Shown: positions 1 to 12,960, numbered from the stretch's first letter. The stretch is DNA of 64,000 nt from Volvox africanus (GCA_030268105.1 BSDZ01000008.1:806001-870000); one strand, 5' to 3'. Made by a program: numbers and translations. Notes: a model not told the origin generated them from the sequence alone.

Positions 1-355
1 CAGGGGAACACACGTATATGTACACGAATGTATGCCGTATATACTTTAGAATCCTGACGCAGATATCGGTAAGTGATCAATATCCCAGATTTAAGCAGGT
101 TGCATGTTGTGCGCCAGGAATAGGTCAAGGGAGCGTGTGTCACTGATATGAAGCTGTATGTCTGGTTTCTCGTGACATCTTCCGATTGGTCTTTTGCTGA
201 GGGTGGATATTCCAGACACATATTACTATACTAATATACTAATATATTATTACTATACTAATATATCTTAATTATAATATAATGCAATATTATGATACAA
301 TGTAAAGTTAAACTGTTCTGTTACATGACATGTAATATAATGAATATAATATAAT

Positions 356-985
356 ATATTATATTATATTATATTATATTATATTATATTATATTATATT
401 ATATTATATTATATTATATTATATTATATTATATTATATTATATTATATTATATTATATTATATTATATTATATTATATTATATTATATTATATTATATT
501 ATATTATATTATATTATATTATATTATATTATATTATATTATATTATATTATATTATATTATATTATATTATATTATATTATATTATATTATATTATATT
601 ATATTATATTATATTATATTATATTATATTATATTATATTATATTATATTACATTACATTACATTACATTACATTACATTACATTACATTACATTACATT
701 ACATTACATTACATTACATTACATTATATTATATTATATTATATTATATTATATTATATTATATTATATTATATTATATTATATTATATTATATTATATT
801 ATATTATATTATATTATATTATATTATATTATATTATATTATATTATATTATATTATATTATATTATATTATATTATATTATATTATATTATATTATATT
901 ATATTATATTATATTATATTATATTATATTATATTATATTATATTATATTATATTATATTATATATATTACATTATATTATATAT
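356..985. repeat. ATATT pentanucleotide array with internal ACATT block
   Basis: About 600 bp of near-perfect tandem ATATT units. The unit changes to ACATT between 651 and 725 (15 copies) and then returns to ATATT. The right edge grades into ATATATT and ATGTT units up to about 1020. It probably lies in an intron of the minus-strand VIP1 gene, because the last visible exon of that gene ends at 1082 without a stop codon. Confidence 0.95.
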
Positions 986-1081
986 ATTATATTATATATT
1001 ATGTTATGTTATGTTATGTTTCTTATTTTAAGCCGCCTTTATTCATGCATGATGGCATCCCAGCAGCCGCCAGCCACACAC

Positions 1082-4000
1082 CTTCTCAAGAGGTCGAAGC
1101 CGCACACCTTCTGGCCGAACGCCAGACAGACCATGCGCGCGATCTCCTTCTCCTGCGGACTGAGTAGCACTGGGAAGCGCACCTGAGGGATGTGTGTATG
1201 TGTGTATGTGTGGGGCGGGGGATAGGATATGTAGTAAAAGAGTGCGAATGGGAAGCAACCGATCTATACGCTAATAGTGCACAACGAAGGGGACGGGCAC
1301 AAATAAGTAAAAGATTATATATATAGGGCTTATATAGGGTTTCAGGGTACCCTAATATCCTAAACCCTAGGGCATATGTATGTGTATATATATATATACA
1401 CACATACATACATATATATACATACAATACACACACACACATACATAACAGGTTTGATTGATGTAAGGCTATCGAGTAAAAACGCATTGTGGGCATCTGC
1501 ACATGCATACACAGACAGACAGGCAGACAGGCAGACAGATGGATAATACGGTATAAGGCGCGGAATCGCCAACAGAAACTTACTAATAAGCCGTACAAAC
1601 GCACCTCCTTCCCATCTGCCGTCCTCGCCACGCGGCCATCCACCACCGGGCTCTTCCGCGCTTCTGCGTGGGCGTAGCGTGGACCGACCGTGTACACCTT
1701 GACGTCGGTACCGCCTGTGTATCGATCGATGTACAACACACGAGTTAGTGATTGCTGTAGAACCATGACCATGATTGGGATGTCTAATCCTGACATTAAC
1801 TCTTGAGATCTTTCTTAGAGCATGATACAACAATTGCCAACATAAGGTGTGATTGTACAACATACACATGAGTTGGTTGTACGACACAAGGAATGACCGT
1901 TCGAGCAACACACGGGTTGGTTTACTGCACACCATACGCACGCATTTGCGGGTCGTTGCCCATGTAGCGTGGATGTGAAATTGGAGTCACCCTTTGCTTC
2001 TATCTTTGCTCCAGCCTACTGGGGGCCGCAACACGGCGGCGGGACGCCTGCTGCCAGCATCATGGGCCACGTCAAACTTATGTCCTGGTCATTCGGTGAA
2101 ACATAGCGGGCCGGAGTCTCAACCTGATGTAGCATGCATGCTCTGAAGAAATGCATGCTTTCGAGTAAACGTCAGGATTCATAGACATCCTAACAATCAT
2201 TATCTTGAAATGATACAACTACACAACCAACTACAATACCAGTTACACAAGTACACAACCGACTACACTACACAACCAACTACACACGTGACTACACAAC
2301 TGCCTAAGCAATACACAACTACGCAAGTGACTACACAACTTGATTGGACCCATGGCCGGGTGGGTCAGCTGGGGGGCATAGCCTGTAGTAGTTGAGGGCC
2401 GCAAAGGCCTCTCGAGATGCTGACAGCGTGCTTCTGCACCTTTATATTGTGCTGGTGTGTGGGTCGTACATGTACGACTACTACAGAGAGAGACACACGA
2501 AGGATGGAAAGTAGTGCACCATCACATGCTCTGCTTTCATAAATCGATATGTATGTATACAAGCATACATACATACACACACACATATATATACATATAT
2601 ACATGTGTGTGTATGTTGAAGTTATGTATGCATACTCCACAACGTGTTTATGCGTTTATGTAAACTTCTACCTGTTGCCAGGAACTCTTCGTAGATGTAC
2701 GAACCATCCCGCCGTACGGATCCGCTGTGACATGGGTCGTAGTTGCCGCTTCGGTCCGCAACCTTCCGAAACAGCCGCTTGACGCCCCCTCCCTGGAGTG
2801 GGTGCGTGCGTGTGTGTGTGTGTGTTTTAAGTTCACAGATTCGATTCGCATGTTGCAAATACACACATATCAACAAGTACAGAAAACAAACCGAAAAAAG
2901 TATAGGAGGCAAATATACCGCTAATATAAAATGCACTCATACTAAGTAAAGATCCCAGCAGCTAATTAACGACTTTTTCAAACCAGGAATCTTGTTAATT
3001 CTTTTTATGATACTACATGCAGTGTTCCTCACCAGCGGTCCATGAGTCTGAGTCCGAGTCTGAGTCTAAGCGGAGCCCTGCTTCTCCTCGTTCCTCAAGA
3101 GGGACTAATCAAAATACTATAATTATGCCATAATTTACGACACTATTGCGTTACGGAACCTCATCCGAGCCCTCCCTGGCGCCGCCTCTCGCTCCATCCA
3201 GCCCTTCCAGCAGTCTCATCCAGAAGGCACCCTCGTCACCAACCAGCTCGCGGCGGGGATCCTCATGATACACATACTGCTGCTGCTCTCTATCTCTCTT
3301 CCCCGCCGGTTGTGCCTCAGGCCCTAAAACCCGCCGTACAGCAGGCACGCTGTGAATACGGACACGCACCTACACAAATATATGCAACGCGCTGACGCCG
3401 CTTCTGTTGTATCTCTGTCGTACATGTCCGCAAACATGCAGCAAAGGCCAGATCGGAAGATGACCATACACGGTCCATCCTGGTCACTACCCGTACATAC
3501 ACTAATCAGGATACTACAGCTTCAAATGGTTTTGAACCACCCGGAGATCACACCCACCATTGCAGCAGGGTAATACACCCAGATGTTGTGATTCTCCCCG
3601 CTGGCAGGCTTCTCCACAAACGGCTTGTGGATTCTCTCCCCGTTCAACTGCACGCCGCAGTACAATACGACCAGGTACGACACGGTAGGTGTACGGAGTC
3701 AGAATCGCATATAAATACTGGCGAATATATCTACATATATACACAAATACTAGATGCATGGAAGCGCACAACGATGACGGCACTTACCGTGTGCGTGTAT
3801 GGATATTCTTTCGAGTTACGGCCTGATCTCTCGTCACTAATTATAAACAAAATAGTTGACATTGTGCGTAATTATATAAGTAGCAAATACGCCGGTGCAC
3901 GATACCGGTAGCCTTGTGGACCTAGAAAAAAATCAAAAAAGAAACAAAAAATGAGAAATAAAGAACAAGAGAGAATAAAGACATAAGTAATTATATATTA

Positions 4001-7000
4001 AGTAAATAAAATACTAAGATGTTAATGTGTAAAAACAAATGTATCAATTGGCCTCATAGTTAGTTCATTAACTTCTCCACGCACCTGGACGTACTCGTCG
4101 GCCTCCACGAACCCGCCAGGTGATGCGCCCGGCTCGAGCCCTTCCCGGCTAACCACGATGTGCTTGGGCACCGGAATGCTGCTGTCCTGCGGGACCCGCG
4201 GGATGCGTGGAAGGACGGCAGTGGCGGGCCGCGGCCCCCAGGGCACCCATTGTACGACTGCCAATGAAGCAAGGTGCGTGGCGGTAGGTGCACTTATATC
4301 GTTTTTATTTCTGATGTCCAAATGCTAAGCTTAGGAATTGTGCTAGGAACCATTTGAATGTACGTACCCGCACTCGTTAACTTGCATGCATGTGTACCAC
4401 GACGGGCTGGTTTAATGTAAGAGTATGGAATCAACAATTTCCTTTTCCGCATCCCACACTTAAATGGGATGCCGACACATGCTTGCATTATAAAAACATA
4501 AAATAACAATAACTTTACTTATGTATAAACAAAAGTAATATAATAAATAATACATAATGAATAAACTTACCAACCACCCCCGGTCCGAATGGGTTGCCGC
4601 CCATACAAGTCGGCAAACTCCGACACGCCCACGTCCAAGGTCACACGGTGAGCCCTTGCTAACGCCCACCAACCTGCAGCAGGCGGTAGACCTTCCTTCT
4701 GTCTAACAGCACCTCCTGCGTCACCAGGTCATTGACGCAGAAGGGCCTTACGAGCTCTACGTACACTTGGGCCTTGTGAATCGGAAACCCATCGGAGTAC
4801 CAGCTCAGTAAGCAGTCCACAACGGGCCAACTTTCCACGGGCTGGTGGAGGATGACCTGCGCGTGGGGGTGTGTGGTGTTGGTGTTGGTGTTGTTAATAG
4901 GAACCAGCATTCAAGCAAGACAGGTCAAACGTCACCCCGAAGTCTCTGGTCTTGAGGACAGAGGTCGTAGGTATTCCTTTGGCGTTCACTTTTCAAAACT
5001 TTAATACTTTCTTTTCTCTTAAAATTTCAAGAATAAATAATTTCCTTATTTCTTGAGGTAGGCGCAAGGTTTTCGTTCTTGGGTTCCGGAGCCCAAAGAA
5101 AGGGTTACTGGGGAGAACTTTGGAGCACCCGGGAACCGGAAAGAGAGCAATAAGAGGACGCACGCACATCCGGTACGTGTATGTGTGTACGTCCGGTTAT
5201 TACGGAATGCACTGGAAAACTGCGAATTCGGACGGCAAAAGAGGAGGTGCCTAGTCAGTCGTCGTCACATGCAAACATGGTCTATGCGTTGGAAGATATG
5301 TTGCACTCACCATCGCAAAATCATACACGCATGGAGGCTCACGCATGCTACAAAGATTGTATCCCTAACACAAAACCTGGATCCTGAATCCCCCCCTGGA
5401 GCCCCTATGACCCCCTTTGACCCTCTCTGACCCCCTTCACCTCCCGCTGAGCCCCCTCTGCACCCCCTCCCCCCGGACATACCTCCTCCTCAAAGACCAG
5501 CAGGTCGAACTCGTTGCATGTCGTAATGCGACTCAGGATCTCGCGCATCGGCCTAGAGCTGGCTTTGCGAGCCATGGCGCATACGCCCAAACGGATGCGC
5601 CCTGCGCTGCCGCCGCTGCCATTGCCACCAGCGTAGCTGACCCTGCGGCCACCGACGCCGCCGCCGGCATAGGGCCCCTCATCTCTACCGTCTCCGCCAG
5701 CCCCGCCGCCCTCCACGTCGTCATTCTGACCGCCGCCGCTGCTTAGGTTCATCAGCAAGGGGGGCCAGCTGGGAGCCTGCGGTTAGCTCGTCGCGCCGGT
5801 GACGAAGGGTACGGCGATTCAGGTTCCGGAGCACCCTGGTTTGAATGCCAACCTCGATCTCGACCTCAACTTAGGCTTTGACACATTTCCATCACAATAC
5901 CGGTATTAATATAGATATAGATGTGGATATGGATGTGGGTGTCAACCACCATTCCGGGATTAATGCTCAATATATATTGATCGGCTTTTTCTTTTCAGAC
6001 GTTCAGTGGGCGTCTTCTATCAGCATATTCCATCTTATCCTATAAGTCACACTGGAGGTCTGTCGGCGCCCCTTCCTTACCGACTTGCTCCTCGGAAAGC
6101 TGGTGCGGCGTTGCGACAGACGAGCACCGCCGGTAAAAGCTGCTGAAGACGTCAATGCATCATCGGCGACACAGCCGTCGTCATCAGCTCCGGCACTGCC
6201 GCCGGAAGCCACCTCCGTTGAACCCTGATACCCAACCGCGAAACACATGTGCTGTGTAACCCCGCCGGCGCTCGCATTGACGACGACGCTCGCATTGACG
6301 GCGCTCCCATCAAGGGCCTTTGGGGCTGGTGCGGCCGGTGCTGCTGGTGCGGGTGCCGCAACGTTCGGTAGCTGGGTGCGGTAAGCCGCCCCCTCATCAT
6401 GATCCTTCTCATCCTCCTCCTCCTCCTCCATGTCTTTATCACGGTGCTCGATACCTGCTGCGGAAGGGCACACTACTTGGATTCACCTTGCTGGCTGCTG
6501 GTAATGATCGCTCGGGGCCGAGCTAGCGGGGCGAAGACTCCCATCTAGCGCATAAGAACGAAACTGGCCGGCATCCATCCATCCATCATACGATAAGGAT
6601 TATCTCACCATCTAGCATACATACGCATACACCTCACCTGTAGCTAGCACATCTAGCTAAATACACCTCACCTTCATCTTTATTACCGCATGAAACTGGG
6701 TCGGCGGTCGCTGCTGGTAAAATATCAGTCGTTGGGAGGATAGTGGGTACAAGTGACATCGCGTCTCTACCTCCACCGTTAGTAACGCAGCAGCCTGGAC
6801 GACTCGCTGCTGCGCCTCGCACTGCTCGGCCCTGAGCGTTTTGTCCCTCGCCTGTTTGCTGCTGGAAATGATCATCATCATCATCATCATTTTGAAATCC
6901 AGCCTTAAAAGAAACTGTCCTCATCTTGCGCAGCGTCCCACCCATACCAACACGAGATGATAGCGCACGCGAAGAGGCCGCCGCGTCGGCACAAACGTGG

Positions 7001-7041
7001 GCACTTTGCTGCGGCGGTCCTTGCGTCGTTGGACATTCCAT
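1082..7041 (-). CDS. VIP1: VIP1/PPIP5K-type diphosphoinositol pentakisphosphate kinase, N-terminal part (partial)
   Basis: This gene encodes the ATP-grasp kinase domain that makes inositol pyrophosphates (1-InsP7 and InsP8) in the cytosol. Nine exons in transcription order are 6672-7041, 6051-6457, 5483-5776, 4674-4856, 4085-4186, 3558-3647, 2672-2792, 1605-1714 and 1082-1182; their phases agree. Recognisable family motifs in order are [116 protein letters not shown] and KVCGFDLL. The N-terminal 200 or so residues are Ser/Ala/Gly-rich and acidic, with an [15 protein letters not shown] stretch. The ATG at 7041 fits the phase but is not proven. The phosphatase half must lie left of the window. 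Identification is firm; exons 1-2 and the start are less certain. Confidence 0.9.
1756..1832 (-). repeat. Structured repeat family C, copy 1
   Basis: In reverse complement this 77-bp segment begins TGTTGTATCATGCTCTAAGA and ends with TTCTACA. It matches the copies at 2128-2219 and 30835-30910. The shared features are outer inverted ends of the type TGTWGTATCATG, then a CTCTAAGAAAGA hairpin and an AGGAT/ATCCT-like hairpin. It lies in a VIP1 intron. Confidence 0.6.
2128..2219 (+). repeat. Structured repeat family C, copy 2
   Basis: Starts with TGTAGCATGCATGCTC and ends with TGATACAAC. It contains a perfect 8-bp hairpin, GCATGCAT paired with ATGCATGC, and a second hairpin, AGGAT paired with ATCCT. 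The 3' half (GTAAACGTC, CATCCTAA, AATCATTATC) aligns with the copy at 30835-30910. It lies in a VIP1 intron. Confidence 0.55.
2385..2484 (+). repeat. Structured repeat family A, copy 1 (MITE-like)
   Basis: A 100-bp unit bounded by GTAGTAGT and ACTACTAC, which are perfect inverted termini. It has the internal hairpin GAGGGCC..GGCCTCTC and a weaker GTGCTTCTGCAC hairpin. Other copies are at 30726, 31500 and 62502. No coding capacity. It lies in a VIP1 intron. Confidence 0.7.
3406..3517 (-). repeat. Structured repeat family B, diverged copy
   Basis: On the plus strand it starts GTTGTATCTCTGTCGTAC and ends GGATACTAC, the same termini as the three closer copies at 14105, 20948 and 21245. The interior keeps a GATCGGAAGATGACCAT block. 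It lies in the VIP1 intron between exons 3558-3647 and 2672-2792. Confidence 0.5.
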
Positions 7042-8898
7042 CTTTCGATTGCGATCCGCGATGACAGCACTGCTGGAGAATGAAGCCCGCTGATTATGCT
7101 GTCCAACATAACGTCGGATCCAAGAAATCGGCTGCGCCAAATTAGAACTGACACGAATACACGTTGTATTGTAATATAAGTAAGGTCTGTGTGCCACATG
7201 CAACGTCAGACTAACGAACTAGAAGACAGAATAAAGCTTCAGCGGCCCAAGGTCTTCTTTGCTTCGGGACGTTGGATACTTTTTTTAATTGGCAGGCTGA
7301 TGCTGTATAAAAGCCCCAAACGTAGGTGTCGCCTGTCTAGGCGTACTTGTTTTACTAGATTTTATTCCTTCCAGCTATATGTCCGAATGGCGTCTTTTGA
7401 TGGCTCCATGCGTACTCATCACGCGCGACGGTTTATTTACTGTTGAAATGCGGCGATTGTTCCATATGCACGCATGGAACATACAAACAGAACGAGGTCT
7501 ACGTACGTACCTAAAATATTGCAGTAACATACATACCACGTTATCAAACAATCGGCGAACCTTTCGCGGACGTGCAGACGTATCACTACCGACCCACGGG
7601 TCAGTGGCAACCTGCCTTTCTATCATTGCCTTTCAGAAGCAAGTAAATATACAATGATTATCTAGAAAACAAATAAGGCTCCTTCATCCACGTACACTAA
7701 TATGCACGGCGGCAGGGTGCTACCCAGGGTGCTACCTGCCTCCTTTATCCGGTTGTACAGTGACCATAAGTTAGCCTTGTTGAGGCGGAAATTGGACAGA
7801 TACCTGGCATCTTCACGGTCAGGGAAACGCGCGCCAGTTTGGACTGAGTCATCCAAGACAAGCTTTCTCCCAAAATCGAAAAGTGAAGTCTATAAATATG
7901 CTCCAGAACTGGTAAGTAAGTTGAGTTCTTGTCTCCAAGTGCAAGCGTGCCGATGGCAAGAACGACGTCCGATGCTCCATTCCGCAGTTAGAAAGGCTGA
8001 TGTTCCCGAGAAGATTTTTCCAAAAGAGCCCCAAAAGTCATCCATTGAATCAAATAAAGAAATTAGCAGCGCGAAGAGCGAACCCTGGCTCCATCCTACG
8101 GTAGGAAGTTCGTAGCCTGAGAGAGGCTCACAGTATGTTGTGCTCGAAAGCCGCCACCGGAACAACCTGTGTATAAGAAAGAAGAAAAATTAGATTGATA
8201 CGAACATTCCGAATATATTTAAGGGAACGCTATCGTAAATCTAGGATAGTGGATCTAAGCTGGAACTAGCCAACTAACGACCACCTACGAGCCGTGACGC
8301 AGTGAGCATAAAAATGGGTCCATGTAACCAACACTATTTGTTGATGATCCTAATGAGGAATGATTACATCCTTTGGCCTGAAACTTGTGGCTTATTATGG
8401 GTTGTGCCCTGAATGCGAAGCATTTTCGTAGCTTCGTTTGGCGCCCGGAAAGTGCGTTTATAAATGCTGCCACGCAAGCCTACACGAATCGAATTAAAAC
8501 AAGCAGACAAAGAGGAGGTTAGCTTGGCAAAGAGGTAGAGGGAAAGTATTTCGGTGACGCTAAATCTCACTTTTGGGCCATCCTCGCAGTACATACGACT
8601 GAAAGCTCTATTGGACGATCACAAAGCAGCAGCTCAGCAAGAGGCAGGCTTGGCCGATCCTTTGCAGGTGTGCCACGGGATGCGTGTCCTTGCAGCGCTT
8701 TGCACGATGGACGCTGCACAAGTTGTCTGATGGGCTTCTCTTGGCTGCGTAATTAACTCCATTGTTCGGGATGAAAAAACAAAGAAGTCTCAACCTGTGA
8801 CGTTATATTTGCACAAAACGGAACCCTTGCCCGCTGCAGATATACTGCCTCTGCATTTAATTTTGTATCGATATTCTACCCATTCTATATATCACACA
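7042..8898. other. Region without a recognised gene
   Basis: Between the probable VIP1 start and the next open frame. A plus-strand open frame of 137 codons at 7702-8115 and minus-strand frames at 7890-8165 and 8364-8594 are open but have no motif I know and no convincing splice context. Promoter elements for VIP1 could lie here; I see none clearly. Confidence 0.4.
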
Positions 8899-9291
8899 AT
8901 GACTGCACAATCCGACGTCCATGCAATGCCAGGCGGACAAGCGGTCAACAGCCGCGCGGATAGGGCTCCAGAGGAGGTAAAGCCAATGGAGGTGAGCATA
9001 AGGTCACATACTGGGGTTTTGGAAGGAGGGTTTGCTTGGTTGCAAGACAGGTTTGGGTGGCCTGGGGTTCCTAACAACAGGTGGGTATTGGAGCCGCTGC
9101 TGTCAGCGACCTGGCATATCTCTCTTATAATGAAGGGGAAGGTCACAGCCTGGAACGGGGAAAGCATGGTACAGACCAGCACGAGAGGCGGCGTTATGGC
9201 GTTATTCCGGCCGTTGCTAGGACGTGACGTGATGGGGTTTGCCAGGGGCCTTGCCCAGCGCGATATCTCATTTTATCATCCCCTCGCATGA
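8899..9291 (+). CDS. Hypothetical open frame or 5' exon
   Basis: From the ATG at 8899 a frame of 130 codons runs to a stop at 9289-9291. The first 31 codons (MTAQSDVHAMPGGQ and on) are followed by a good splice donor, GAG then GTGAGC, at 8992. The segment may therefore be a first exon of 8899-8991 rather than an intronless gene. It lies upstream of and in the same direction as the TTM3-like gene and could be its 5' exon, but I could not connect them in phase. No family is recognised. Confidence 0.25.
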   Translation: MTAQSDVHAMPGGQAVNSRADRAPEEVKPMEVSIRSHTGVLEGGFAWLQDRFGWPGVPNNRWVLEPLLSATWHISLIMKGKVTAWNGESMVQTSTRGGVMALFRPLLGRDVMGFARGLAQRDISFYHPLA

Positions 9292-10022
9292 AGTTGATTG
9301 CTGGCACTGTGTTTCTTTGACTGGGCTTCACAGCTTCACGGTTTGCTTATCCCGTGCGTAAAGGGGTTCGGAGAGCGAGGGCACCAATAACATTTGGCGA
9401 TATGCGCGTTCACCCTCAGCTATCGAGGTTGCCTACGAGGCCTTGCGCCTCCTGACTTGCAAGTCGTGCAGCCAGCACGACTGACAGCGTACTCGCGCTT
9501 CTGCTGGCCTGACCTCGTGCGGCCAGCAGGTGCCTGCGGCAATCCACTTCGCTTAGGAGATATTTTACTTGACTGGTACACTTGCAAAAGGAGGCTGCAC
9601 TTAAAGCTGTGAAGGGAGGTTGTTACGTTAAACGTCAGCAGCAAGCGGCATCCCCGCATAGCGGCGACCTGGCTTTTCCAGTCAGTAGTCAGGTGCCCGA
9701 ATACAGGACCCGGTCCCCACATATGGCTGTGGCGTGGCCGAGAGCCCGGGTGGGGCTCTATTCGCGATATATTTTTGTGGACCAGTCAAGGACATTTCTA
9801 TTATATTACTCGTATACTACTACGTAATATGCTACGTTATATGCAAGGATTTTAGGGTTTACGAAGACCTCTGGGGGCCTGAGACACGAAGAATTACAGC
9901 TGCTAGGCCTTGTAATTGCTCTTGTGAATGCCAGGGTGGGCCATCGCCGCGCAGCCTGCCATCACGTCGGCGTCCATCCAGGTCGTCTGCATGTTCGGAA
10001 AACGACTCCAGCAATTGAGAGA

Positions 10023-11770
10023 ATGAGGGATTTGCAAACGCTGATTGAAATTAAGATCCGACTGCCGGATCGTGCAGCGTATGACATGGTCGCTGCGGCG
10101 CTGGAGCAAGGCCGCACTGCGAGTTACGCGCACAGTAGTTAACTGCGAGTTAACTACGTTTTCGACGGACCCAACTGGGAGCTCAACTCGCGCCGGGTGG
10201 TGCTCCAGCTGCGGACTTACAATGGCGATGAGAAAGCAATCATTACGCTGAAGGCGAGGCCACAATGACGCTGGAAATGACGGGGAACGTAAGACAGAGG
10301 CTTAAGTTGTTGGAAAGGGTTTCTGTAGAGCCAAAGAAGGGGGTTGTCGGAGCTACTTTATAAACCTGTGGCCAGCATAGCGCCGCGTATCAGTGCATGT
10401 TGCGAGATTTCTTATTCTGGGACCGGGTTCAATCCACTGGTAGAAAACTGTTCGTATGCGATGAGCAAGTTTACTCCCTAAAATCGGCACAGGCGAAAGG
10501 GGAAAGGTTGGGGTAACCGGGCAGGGCGAGGCAAGGCGGTTCTTGCGGAAATTGGGTTGGGCTGGGTTTACATTCTGCACAGGAGTTTTCAGTTGTTTGT
10601 TCAGGCTCTCGACTGACGTAGTCAGGTTTGGGTCCAACCCGAGCCGAATCAGACGGCGGAAAAATAAACCTAACAACTACTCGGACCTAAACCTGAATTC
10701 GCAGGGCAAACAGATTCTAGAAAATGGCATCGGGCGGGCATCAGAAGTGGAGGAGGACGTTGACTCCACCGTGGCGCCTCGCCACCTGGCGGAGCGTTGC
10801 CGCAGAGTGAGTAGTGAGTAGAAACTTCCCCCTGCTACAACTGGCGATGCAGGTTAGGGACAGCTGGGATTCACGGCACGCACGTATAGATCAAATCGGT
10901 CCGTTGAAGTGAACCCGTGACGTTTCCCAACCGTGTTATTTCACTGGATACTTTATTCCTCCTTGACTGAAGGGAAGATCGGGGCTGAGGGAACCGCCCT
11001 TGGGCCGGACCGTCCAGTTTCCAGTTTGCTTGGCTGTAGCGGCAAGTCCCCTGCTGGTGGCCCCCTAAACCCCATAAAGTCAAAACTTCCATATCTGCAG
11101 GAAGCTTCACAACACTCTCTTCCTAAATCTAGCAACAATAACACAGGAAATTTGGACTGAAGTCTCTGGTGAACCTTGGCGGGTTCCGAAACCAGTGCGT
11201 GTGGGAGGGCCATGTGTTGGAGCTGGATGAGACGGCCTTCGACCACGGCACACTTTACGAGATTGAATGCGAGACGGTGATGCAGTTTTACTGCTGTGTG
11301 CTGGCCCTCCTTTCCCCAGGCCCTCTTTGATAACTGCATAGGCAAACATGCATTTATTGTTGCCTTTTAGTCCACGTCCCCTTCCCAGGCAGCACACATC
11401 TCGTGCCCACGATGGGTCATGTGGTGCTCTTTGGTGCTCCGATAATCAGTGAATCCTCATCCTGAAAGGCCACCTCGTTTCGCGCTGCTGCGTGCTATGG
11501 AGTCTTTTTCGTATTAGCCATCTGCCTGTCCTGTAATATGGTGTTGTGTGTAAACCCGTATCTGTATACCACCACATATACTTTGTGAAGTTCTTTTGGG
11601 AAATGACGCCGACTCAGTAAACTTACTCTCGTGTCGTGTGTTCTCCCGAGCAGGACCATCCCGAAATCCTCCGCGACAGGCTGGAGTCCTTCCTCTCCTT
11701 TCTGGGGGTGTCTTACTCGTATTCCCAGACGTCCAAGTTCACGAACTTCATCAATAAGACGCTGCTGTAA
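10023..11770 (+). CDS. TTM3: TTM3-like CYTH-domain triphosphatase (spliced, possible nonsense codon)
   Basis: Triphosphate tunnel metalloenzymes hydrolyse inorganic triphosphate and related phosphoanhydrides. Proposed exons are 10023-10122, 10150-10253, 10705-10806, 10853-10908, 11147-11276 and 11654-11770 (TAA), giving 202 residues, close to plant TTM3 length. Family landmarks are [10 protein letters not shown] near the N-terminus, [53 protein letters not shown] and SQTSKFTNF at the end. Oddities: the ExExK signature reads LIEIK, with Leu for the first Glu. The donor after AIITLK is GC, not GT. An in-frame TAA at 10139-10141 must be removed by a 27-nt GT-AG intron (10123-10149), or else the copy carries a nonsense mutation. 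The family assignment is secure; the integrity of the gene is not. Confidence 0.8.
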
Positions 11771-12960
11771 AATGGTGATGGCAGAAAAAGCGACGATGGA
11801 GGCAATTAAATAGTCCTATGCCCAGGAATGTACATGTACCATTATCCCTGCGTGTTTTATCTGCTGGTCTCCGTTCGTGCACTAAAATGCCAAAAGTGGG
11901 CATGATGAAGTAACAAACATCGATGCATTGCTTAGTCTTTGTCCTCAAGCACAACATTTTCCCGATGCATAAAAAATCGCTAGTTGCTGCCATCGCTCCT
12001 TAGCACGTAGGACGCGATGATCCAACAGAACAACTGGTCAGATTGCTGCAAGTCAATAAGAAAAGGAATGCACGTGACCAAAGCACCAGACCTTTCCCAG
12101 TGCCATGAAAGGCCAGGATAGCTCGCTCGAAATAAAGGTAGGTGTTAGTAATGAATCAGTCATCCATAATATAGAGGCAACCGGCTAGCCTGAGGAATTC
12201 TTTATAATCGAAGACAGCAGTCTACAGAATGCTCCAGAGTCCCCAGCAGAGTCCCACCACCATTCTGCGAGAGGGAATGAATGGGACTCTATTTGGGATT
12301 TCTGGTGGACTGGCCCAGATAGATGGCAGTAGTGTTTCGTGGGAGTTTGGGTGTGACTCCAGGCACTATGGGGGAGCATCTGAACTGGCAGCACCCTCGC
12401 TCCTGCAGATTGGGGCTGGGAACTTATAATGAATGGCAGAAGGTACCTAGATAGGAGTGGCAGCGGTCTCTGCTTCCCCATCATCCACAGTTTTTTGAAA
12501 ATGACACTTGCTAGGCACTCTTAAAAAAATACTTACCCTGAGTTATCTTGCAGTCATCCTTGACCGTGCTCTTTTGGCAGATTCTAGTTCATTATCGGTA
12601 CACCTGAGAGAGGGGGACTATTATCGAGATGAGGGAGCCGCCGGCTGAGTGGCATCCAGCAGCTCTTGGGAGGGCTTGGGTTGTTTATGTCTGTTAATAT
12701 CCCTTCGTACATCGATTCGCTCATTTGAGACCGTGGAAACGCCCACCCTACTCGTATATGGTTTTGGTCCCGTGAAGGACCAAGGAGGTGCATCTGGTCT
12801 ATATAGGATCTAAGTTATGTCTTTCAAAATGCCTACACCGCTTACAACGCCACTATATTTTGAGCTACTAGTAACAACACCAGCCCGCGCGCCGGTACTG
12901 CGCCGGTACTGCATTCGCTCCTGATTACCCCAAACGGCAGTACCGCAGGCGCTTCACTTA

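Noticed and set aside
2128..2219. Hammerhead ribozyme in repeat C
   Set aside because: CTGATG and GTAAACGTC are present, but the GAAA box and the three-helix junction of a hammerhead are not in the right places.
3151..3341. Possible extra VIP1 exon ([20 protein letters not shown] and on, minus strand)
   Set aside because: It has an acceptor-like TTTTAG and stays open, but the family joins the YYP strand directly to GGG-KRLFRK, the phase does not fit and the donor is poor. It may be a lineage insert, but it is not supported.
10139..10141. TAA read as Gln by a variant genetic code
   Set aside because: Dozens of exons in the giant gene and in VIP1 use no in-frame TAA or TAG, so the standard code applies.
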